Of a DNA stretch of 64,000 nt, positions 58,501-64,000 are shown in pieces. This stretch comes from Carya illinoinensis. Taxonomy: Eukaryota; Streptophyta; Magnoliopsida; Fagales; Juglandaceae. The position numbers and the translations under genes were made by a program. The stretch is from the NCBI RefSeq assembly GCF_018687715.1, contig NC_056757.1, forward strand, positions 7,396,501 through 7,460,500, given 5' to 3'. A model generated the notes under the pieces. It searched no databases and had not been told where the DNA came from. It saw only the letters and a list, made by a program, of their open reading frames with translations. The stretch's first letter is position 1, and the number at the start of each line of letters is the position of its first letter.

Positions 58501-60532
58501 AGACAGATCCCACTACCCAAGCATTATTCCTCCTAGTGACTGATCATTGTACCCAACCCAGATGAGTCATTTAGTTTCTATCATAAGATGCACATCAAAT
58601 TGTTGGATAATTTGTTTCTTCTAATATTAATATTATTTAAACCTTTGCAAAAATAATCAACTTCAAAACTCTCTCCAGTAAACTTCTCAATATCTAGTGA
58701 CCAAGCAGTTCAAAAACTGGAAGCCTAGCTGCCAACAGTTGGAAAACTATAAAGTTTGGTACAAGCAAGTAGCTGGGATAACATAACATTTACATAAAAA
58801 AATAACTGGGATAATCTACGGGTAAGCCTCCGAATAAGTAAGACTCCTGGCACCAAAATTGATAATGAGCCTCAAGATAAATTATGACTTCGTTGATAAC
58901 TATGATTACAAGTTAAATTGAGGTACCTGGCTTCAAAATCCAATGTGTCAACATCATCAACATCAAAAGGACAAGAAAAGTCATTATCATCCAAGTCATC
59001 CTGGAAAGATAATCTGCTTGAGCTTCTAGAAAATCCAATACGGGGTGAGCCACTGGAAGATAGTAACCCTGAGAACCGCCCCGAATCATCTCTGCTATCT
59101 CTGATCATCTATGAAACAGCAAAACACATAACAATTCATCGGAAAAAAAAAATAAGGGGTCAGGAAGTATGACTAAGAAGTATCTGAATAGGAAATCCAG
59201 GATTACCTTCTGGCCAGCATAATGATTCTGCATTTCTCCAGACCTTAAAGCCTCTATTTTCCTAAAAGATGCAGTTCCACATGGAGACTCTTGTGATGAA
59301 GGCTCAGTCTTTCTGCTTCTTAGAGATAAAGGTGGAAGGGAACTTCTATTTGGATCAAAAGAATTGGGAGAAAGGAATCTAGAACTTCTGCTCGTCATTG
59401 GAAATGGTATACTTACAGGAGCAGTTTCTGGGCGCATAAGTGTGTGCATAGGATTTCCACTGGAGATGTATGATGGAGAAGATGGGGATGGAGATGGAGA
59501 GAATGGGGGTGAAAGCTGATAATCATCATAGCTGATGGCCCTCTGATGGATTGGCATTCTATAGTGTTGAGCTCTGTTACTATACATATCCGCAGGTGGA
59601 GATGAATAATCATATGGCAAAGCAGATGGGCGATATGCAGGTGGAGATCCGACAATAGGTTGATTCTGTGCAGAAAAAGTTGCTCTGTGGAAGCCACTTG
59701 TCCAGCTGTGTGGGCGTTGAAGTGGCACCGAAGATGGAGCTCGTACTGGTCTCAATGGAAATGAAATACCGTGAACACCCTTCTCTGAAGAGGGAAAAGA
59801 CCTCAGAGGGTCGGTGTCGGGGCTACCAACATAATCTGTAATAATCCTCGGTGGCAATGAGGTTGAAGGCTCAAGTTTGAACTCAGTCAGTGTAGAACGG
59901 TAAGTCACAGATATGCAAAGGCGGCCAGGGAAGGCCTCTACAGGAGTGAAACTGTATTCCTCCATCATTTCCTCATCCGCCCTTGAGAATGGATCACTAA
60001 ATGAAGACACCTTGTAAATGATATCGAAATTATAAGTCTGGCTTGATGTACTCAGCTGTCGAAATATCTTATATGCTGGGAGAAGCCTCATATGTGTATA
60101 AAGAGCCCGTAAAAGTATTATTGACCTCTTGTATGTTTTCTTGTACAAGGTAGAATTTTCACCAGTTTGAGCAGCCACAACTCGTGGATATTCATACTGG
60201 ACGACCCACCTCTCAATAACCGTCTCAGCAGATACTCCCACTAAATTAGACCCTTCACGAACAAGTATTACATCAATTATCATTGGATCCATCAGATTTC
60301 TGTGCCAGAAACTCAAGTTATCCAGAGCTGCAGGGCGGTCACCTAGAACTAAGTTGAACCATTTGTCACTTTTTCTCACCCGAGAAGCCGATGACAGGTC
60401 CCCACTCCGATCACGTGGATGAAGAGAAGAAACCCTCGAGTCCAGAATGATGTGTAAACTCTTTAATAGGAATTGGTAAACGATTTGTTCCAATTTTCCC
60501 AATTCGGGCTGAGGATTACTTGGAAAATCCAT
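55600..60532 (-). CDS. ATG13: Autophagy-related protein 13 (ATG13)
   Basis: Regulatory subunit of the ATG1/ATG13 kinase complex, which starts autophagy and is restrained by TOR phosphorylation; cytosolic. Three coding exons on the minus strand: 60532-59207, 59108-58927, 55879-55600, phases consistent, 595 residues (Arabidopsis ATG13a is about 600). The N-terminal HORMA domain spans about 5-240: 'VRKSDKWFNLVLGDRPAALD', 'SAETVIERWVVQYEYP', 'KRSIILLRALYTHMRLLPAY', 'PGRLCISVTYRSTLTEF'. A Pro/Ser-rich disordered region follows ('LPPRIITDYVGSPDTDP', 'RPHSWTSGFHRA', 'LSPPFSPSPSPSS'), then the conserved acidic 'DDLDDNDFSCPFDVDDVD' and the C-terminal 'GRKSQDAAVGVLVHTLRTAP'. The start at 60532 (MDFPSNP) matches plant ATG13; an in-frame ATG at 60550 adds six residues. 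Intron 2 is 3.0 kb and full of insertions. A short linker exon present in some relatives was not found. Confidence 0.93.
56577..57100 (+). mobile_element. TRIM element (miniature LTR retrotransposon) in ATG13 intron 2
   Basis: Terminal-repeat retrotransposon in miniature. Left LTR 56577-56826 (starts 'tatgatacccccata', carries a 67-bp insert), primer-binding site 'tggtatcagagtc' 56829-56841, an internal region of about 75 bp with no coding capacity, polypurine tract 'aaggggggtagat' ending at 56928, right LTR 56929-57100 (starts 'tgtgataaccca', ends 'gggacattaca'). Flanks are AGGAC and AGAAC, a 5-bp duplication with one change. Orientation is opposite to ATG13. It depends on enzymes from other elements for movement. 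Confidence 0.88.
56677..56763 (-). mobile_element. 5'-truncated SINE tail inserted in the TRIM LTR
   Basis: A 67-bp insert (56687-56753) sits between direct repeats CTCCAATTAT (56677-56686 and 56754-56763). Read on the minus strand it is 'gtgcgcacaagctgcccgga' ... 'gatatcaaaaaaagaaaaaa', the wording of a plant SINE 3' end. Both LTR halves rejoin cleanly around it. Confidence 0.78.
57402..57450 (-). mobile_element. Very short LINE-tail insertion in ATG13 intron 2
   Basis: Poly(T) plus 'gtaagtaaagattcatg' at 57410-57442, the reversed end of the local LINE family. It is flanked by AAGAAATC at 57402-57409 and 57443-57450. Only about 17 bases besides the poly(A) were copied. The duplication is short, so confidence is moderate. 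Confidence 0.6.
57484..57726 (+). mobile_element. Two insertions at one site: LINE tail, then SINE
   Basis: The 13-mer AAGTTACTTCTAC occurs at 57484-57496 and 57533-57545, and in altered form (AAGTTGCTTCTAT) at 57714-57726. Between copies 1 and 2 lies a 36-bp A-rich stub with 'tacttataaaaaaaa' (LINE-tail-like). Between copies 2 and 3 lies a 168-bp SINE-like element ('cctttggggccacaaccccc' ... 'ggtgcggtgcacgggacctg' ... 'cattccccgacattt' plus poly(A)). Confidence 0.8.
57812..57890. repeat. 27-bp tandem repeat, three units
   Basis: Units begin 'ttgaacaattcgtgcatgat' at about 57815, 57842 and 57869, with a few changes in the third. Confidence 0.85.
57895..57945 (+). mobile_element. 15-bp LINE-tail insertion with 18-bp duplication
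   Basis: AAGAAGCAAATGGTGCAA occurs exactly at 57895-57912 and 57928-57945. The 15 bases between are 'cttatcaaaaaaaaa', the last six non-A bases of the local LINE 3' end plus its poly(A). Confidence 0.8.
57946..58926. other. ATG13 intron 2, remainder
   Basis: About 1 kb of AT-rich intron next to the exon 2 donor. A short ATG13 linker exon, known from relatives, could be hidden here or elsewhere in the intron, but none was identified. Confidence 0.45.
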
Positions 60533-60556
60533 ATCTCTCGGCAAAAACATATCTAA

Positions 60557-60730
60557 CTACAATCCCATTCCCCAATCTGCCCCGCAATGCATTTTCAGCG
60601 CAAATAATCCATAGCCAGAATAAAGCCACTGTTTGCCAAACTTACCAAACTTAGTCACAGACAGCAACTTGAGTTCTCGAATTATTCGCATGAAAAAACA
60701 ATTATATGTTCTAACAGATTCACGGATCAT
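60557..60730 (-). other. Possible upstream ORF (57 codons) before ATG13
   Basis: ATG at 60730 ('MIRESVRTYNCFFMRI...'), stop at 60557-60559, only 6 bases before the first in-frame ATG13 ATG (60550). If this stretch is kept in the mature leader it could limit translation of ATG13. No known uORF peptide is recognised, and the region may be partly intronic. Confidence 0.3.
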
Positions 60731-60732
60731 AA

Positions 60733-61500
60733 GAAACGAATGCAAAAGACACCAATCCAATGTTAGTGTACCTCAGATTCCAAAGCGCTGATGACTGAAA
60801 AAAGGAATATCCTGAAATGCGAAGGAGCCAGACGGGGAAATTCAAAAATTGTCCCTTACGATGCAATAGCAAGCCATCTAGTCAGCTCTACCAACCTATG
60901 TACGTAGACAAGCAAGAAATCAATGCTTAAAAATCACCTGTATCCAGATTAATACGTGAACAAGACCAAATTTTCGAAAAGGGCAAAAAGCATCCAGCAA
61001 CGAAAACCCACTAATTTGGGTAAAGACAACAAATCAAACAAATAATAATCCAGGCAAACTTAAAGAAGCAACAGATCAAGGAACTGGGTTTCCTAAAAAT
61101 CGAGAAATAAGGACTTTTGGCACCCAAAAAAAAAAAAAAACCGCAAGGAAGAAGATAGACAAACTAAAACACATTGATTAAATAAACACCCATCAAAGAA
61201 GAGAGAGAGAGATATATAAGAAACTTACTCAAAACCGAAGGGAACAAAGAAAAAAATGAAACTTGTCCAACCCAATTTCATGGCTTAATGCAGCACTGAA
61301 TTGACGATTGCGTAAAGCACCAGAGCCGTGGTTGATGAAGCCGTATGTATTTCTTTATTTTATAAGGATCTCTTTGATTGAGTTATTTTGTTTTTGGGGT
61401 CGAGGGTAAAAGAATTCAGCACGAAAATGAAGGTGGCGTCATCTAGTTTCAGGATCAGATGGAAAGAGGTCACCAAAAAAACATTATTATAGATATCGCA
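60733..61500 (-). promoter_or_regulatory. ATG13 5' UTR and promoter region
   Basis: On the minus strand a strong donor 'GA|GTAAGT' (61228-61223) and an acceptor 'TTTTTTCAG' (ending at 60795) suggest a 5' UTR intron of about 430 bp, with a first exon upstream of 61229. A poly(T)/pyrimidine and 'tatatctctctctc' stretch lies just inside the intron. TATA box and start site not resolved. Confidence 0.4.
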
Positions 61501-62215
61501 ATTTGTTATTTAACTGATGTAGAAGATCACAACATCTTTGTGATTTTCTTTTAGGCCTTTGATTTTAGTAAATCCCATCTTGGATTTACATTTTTCTATT
61601 GTTAAATGTATCGTTTTTGTTTTCTTGAGTAGATTATTCATCCCAACACAGCGTGATCATAACAATTATAAAAATTGGTATGAAATGATTAAAAAAATAA
61701 ATAGTTCATGTCAAGAAATAATGATAATTAAAAAAATGATAAATAGTATTTTTCTTATAATAAATATGGATAGGGCATTTAGATAATTGGATGTATTCGA
61801 ATAAAGAGAATCAATATGCATGTAGAAATTTAGATTCCATTATAATCTCTGAGAATGTAATCTTTGAGAAATAAAAGAGAGTTTTTCTATTTAGCAATCC
61901 TATACTACACACTTTTAGAAGAAAAAAATAAAAAATAAAAATATATATGTATTGTGGTGTATGACTGTTGAGTATAATTTTTTGTAAAAGAATAGATATT
62001 TTATTTTTAACTCACTATGTAAAACATACCATTTACGTTACTTAAATAGTAAGATTTGATTTGTAAAATTTAAATTTAAAAATTTACTTTTCAAATTAAA
62101 TTACAACATGTAAATACTCTATTCGATATGTTCTACGGAGTATAATTTTTCATTAGATAATAACCAGAATTTTTTTATTACTTTTATTATTGCCATTTCT
62201 CGAATCTACTTATAG
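61501..62215. other. AT-rich intergenic, nothing recognised
   Basis: Non-coding AT-rich DNA upstream of ATG13. No element ends seen. Confidence 0.5.
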
Positions 62216-62219
62216 ATTC

Positions 62220-62405
62220 ATAATATGTGATCTCAAATTATCTAAATTAGTTTGTGAATTATAGTATTTTATAAGTTTCATTTAGATGTATTTAAATGTA
62301 TAAAATATATTGAGATATAAGTTGGAATGTATGAAATATATTGAAAAAATAATAATAAGTTCTATCAATAATTAATTTGAAATGGATTGAGATGATCTTA
62401 ACATC
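62220..62405 (+). repeat. MITE family D copy 2
   Basis: Matches the inverted copy at 50195-50395 through 'aagtttcatttagatg', 'aatgtatgaaatatattga' and 'atcaataattaatttgaaat'. AT-rich and non-coding. Confidence 0.5.
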
Positions 62406-62859
62406 TAAATATTGTCAGATGAGTTTTGCTACACATAAGCTCATACACCACATACTTATTGAGCTTTGTCAAATGAGTTTATTCTTCTTAAATTAATTAA
62501 ATTTTACTACTTATTATTTATATACTAAATATTTAATAAAAAAACAAATTAAAAAAATAAATATAGTGTATGATGTGTGAGCTTATATTTAAAAAAATTT
62601 TATCACATTCCAATTTCTATTGTACACAAACTTATAATGTAAGTTTAGTGCTACAGGCGATGACGACAAAATCCTGTAACAAGACGAATGAACCACCGGC
62701 CCCTGAATTGTTGGGCCCTAGACCATTCCAGTAATCAGCATGGACTCCGTTTCATGGGCTTGTTGGTTTAAGACTGGACAACTGCTTTCCAAGTCCCTTA
62801 AAAGTTCTATTTATTACTGCATAATGCATTTGTTTATAGAAAATGATGGAGCGACCGCT

Positions 62860-63030
62860 TCCAGCTACTGTTAATTTATTATTATCATTATTATTATTAT
62901 TATTTATTTTATAATTAAAAAAATATTTTTTAATAATATTATAAATTTTTTTAAATATTTAAAAGTGTTAAAAAATACATATAAAAAAAATACTAAACTG
63001 CTAATGGAAGTTGGGAGCGATTATCGTAGC
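62860..63030. repeat. MITE family B-like copy with (TTA)n
   Basis: Roughly inverted GC-richer ends ('gcgaccgcttccagctactg' against 'ggaagttgggagcgatta') enclose an AT-rich core with a (TTA)n run and 'ttttaataatattataaa'. Confidence 0.5.
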
Positions 63031-64000
63031 AGCTTCCTTTATTTATTTACTATCTTTACCAAAACTTAAGCGTGCATGTTATTAATAACCAAGAGTAGTT
63101 TAGTTGAGTTCAACAGCTACATACTCATATCATGGTGTTAATATAAAAATATTTATTGGCATATTCTTGCAACAAAACCAAGTTGAGTTGAGTTGTAATT
63201 TAATTGATCAGACTCATAAGAGAGTTTGGTTGGGGAGAGAGTGAAAAAAATGTATGCATAATAAATAAGTTCACTTGACGTATGCTCGGCATTAGCTCAA
63301 GTATGTTTTACACTGATAGTTCGCTCAATGTGAGAGAGCAATGTTGGCTCGAACGATATCATCACTAAAAGATAAATGAAGAAAGAGAAAGTGAAGACAG
63401 TAAGAAGACAAGGAAAATAAGAGTGTCAGGAGGAATGAATGAGAAAGAAAAATCATAAAGTTGAGAGAAAAAAGAATGTTAGACATGCAAGAGAAAGGCT
63501 ACTAATTTTCATCACTTTTTAGGGACACATAGAAAGAGAGGTCAGATAAAATAAAACGGACAGACAAGATTAGGGAGACTTTGATTTCTTCTTCTTTAGC
63601 TTCTTCTACCTTGCAATGAAAACTCCAGAGAGAATATCTCCTCCAACAAATAGATCTTCAACTCTAATTGTATAATAAGAAATGAGAAGTTACGAGAAAC
63701 TATAAAATACTCATATTATAGTAGAATTTTTTCTTCCAAACACTTGTAGACGTAGAAATTATGACGTAAAAGTAAATTTGTGTATTTCATTATTCGTTTA
63801 TTTTCCTTGCATTTGCTTCCTATTCATCACCATGGATGTACGTATCGATACTATATAGCCTCATTAAATCACTGTTGAGGGCTCAAGACACATCGATCAA
63901 GATCCGAATTGTCACAGTGGGTCAGAAATGACTTTTTCTCCTCTTCCTGCCCGTTATATGATTTTTTCAACATTAACAATTTTCATAATCAAATTTGGAT
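63031..64000. other. Intergenic to window end
   Basis: Non-coding. A purine-rich 'gaagaaagagaaagtgaaga' stretch lies around 63376-63480. No gene start, RNA or element was recognised. Confidence 0.45.

Noticed and set aside
59413..59697. His/Leu-rich minus-strand frame of 94 codons
   Set aside because: It is a shifted reading of the Ser/Pro-rich ATG13 exon 1 and has no independent support.
1..64000. CRISPR arrays, operons, riboswitches, rRNA or tRNA genes
   Set aside because: No regularly spaced repeats other than short tandem duplications, no tRNA cloverleaf with intact A/B boxes, and the eukaryotic gene structure rules out operon readings.

Overview
This is a piece of nuclear plant chromosome, almost certainly from a eudicot tree or shrub. 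It has four intron-rich genes with GT-AG splice sites, AT-rich intergenic DNA, and a large load of plant retrotransposons and small DNA elements. The protein matches are to recognised plant families. The small transposon families (the 'gagataagataaaa' MITE and the LINE tail with 'ttacttatcaaaa') resemble those I know from Fagales such as walnut relatives, but that placement is an inference. No bacterial features, CRISPR arrays, rRNA or convincing tRNA genes were seen.

Layout. Bases 1-6500 are old retrotransposon debris: a decayed Ty3/gypsy pol, a coiled-coil ORF remnant, a possible LTR, and the end of an RNase H-bearing LINE with its poly(A). Bases 6500-9400 are AT-rich with several MITEs. 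Bases 9890-35935 (+) hold a YAK1-type DYRK kinase: 18 coding exons, 965 residues, 2.9 kb of coding sequence spread over 26 kb. Its introns are packed with LINE remnants in both orientations. Bases 36000-38400 are intergenic with two MITE-like blocks. Bases 39497-43689 (+) hold the plastid sigma factor SIG1 (9 coding exons, 509 residues). Bases 44501-49733 are a complete but dead Ty1/copia element in minus orientation. It has LTRs, a primer-binding site and a perfect CCTAC target duplication, and a 648-bp hAT-like element sits inside its gag. Bases 50720-53608 (+) hold an organelle-targeted BolA protein (3 exons, 176 residues), with a second hAT-like element in intron 1. Bases 55600-60532 (-) hold ATG13 (3 coding exons, 595 residues). 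Its second intron contains a TRIM element, SINE sequences and several extremely short LINE-tail insertions. Bases 61500-64000 are AT-rich intergenic DNA with MITE remnants.

How the genes relate. They are separate transcription units, not an operon. YAK1 and ATG13 are both known outputs of TOR kinase signalling (growth arrest and autophagy). SIG1 and BolA4-like proteins both work in organelles (plastid transcription; iron-sulfur/glutaredoxin partnership). Nothing in the sequence shows that they are co-regulated.

I found no previously undescribed gene system. The most interesting material is the transposition record: at least eleven LINE 3' ends inside one kinase gene, an ORF1-only LINE with an exact 14-bp target duplication, one target site apparently used twice in succession, and LINE insertions reduced to little more than the last few bases before the poly(A). 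All gene models were spliced by eye. Exon phases are consistent throughout, but untranslated exons and transcript ends are not established.
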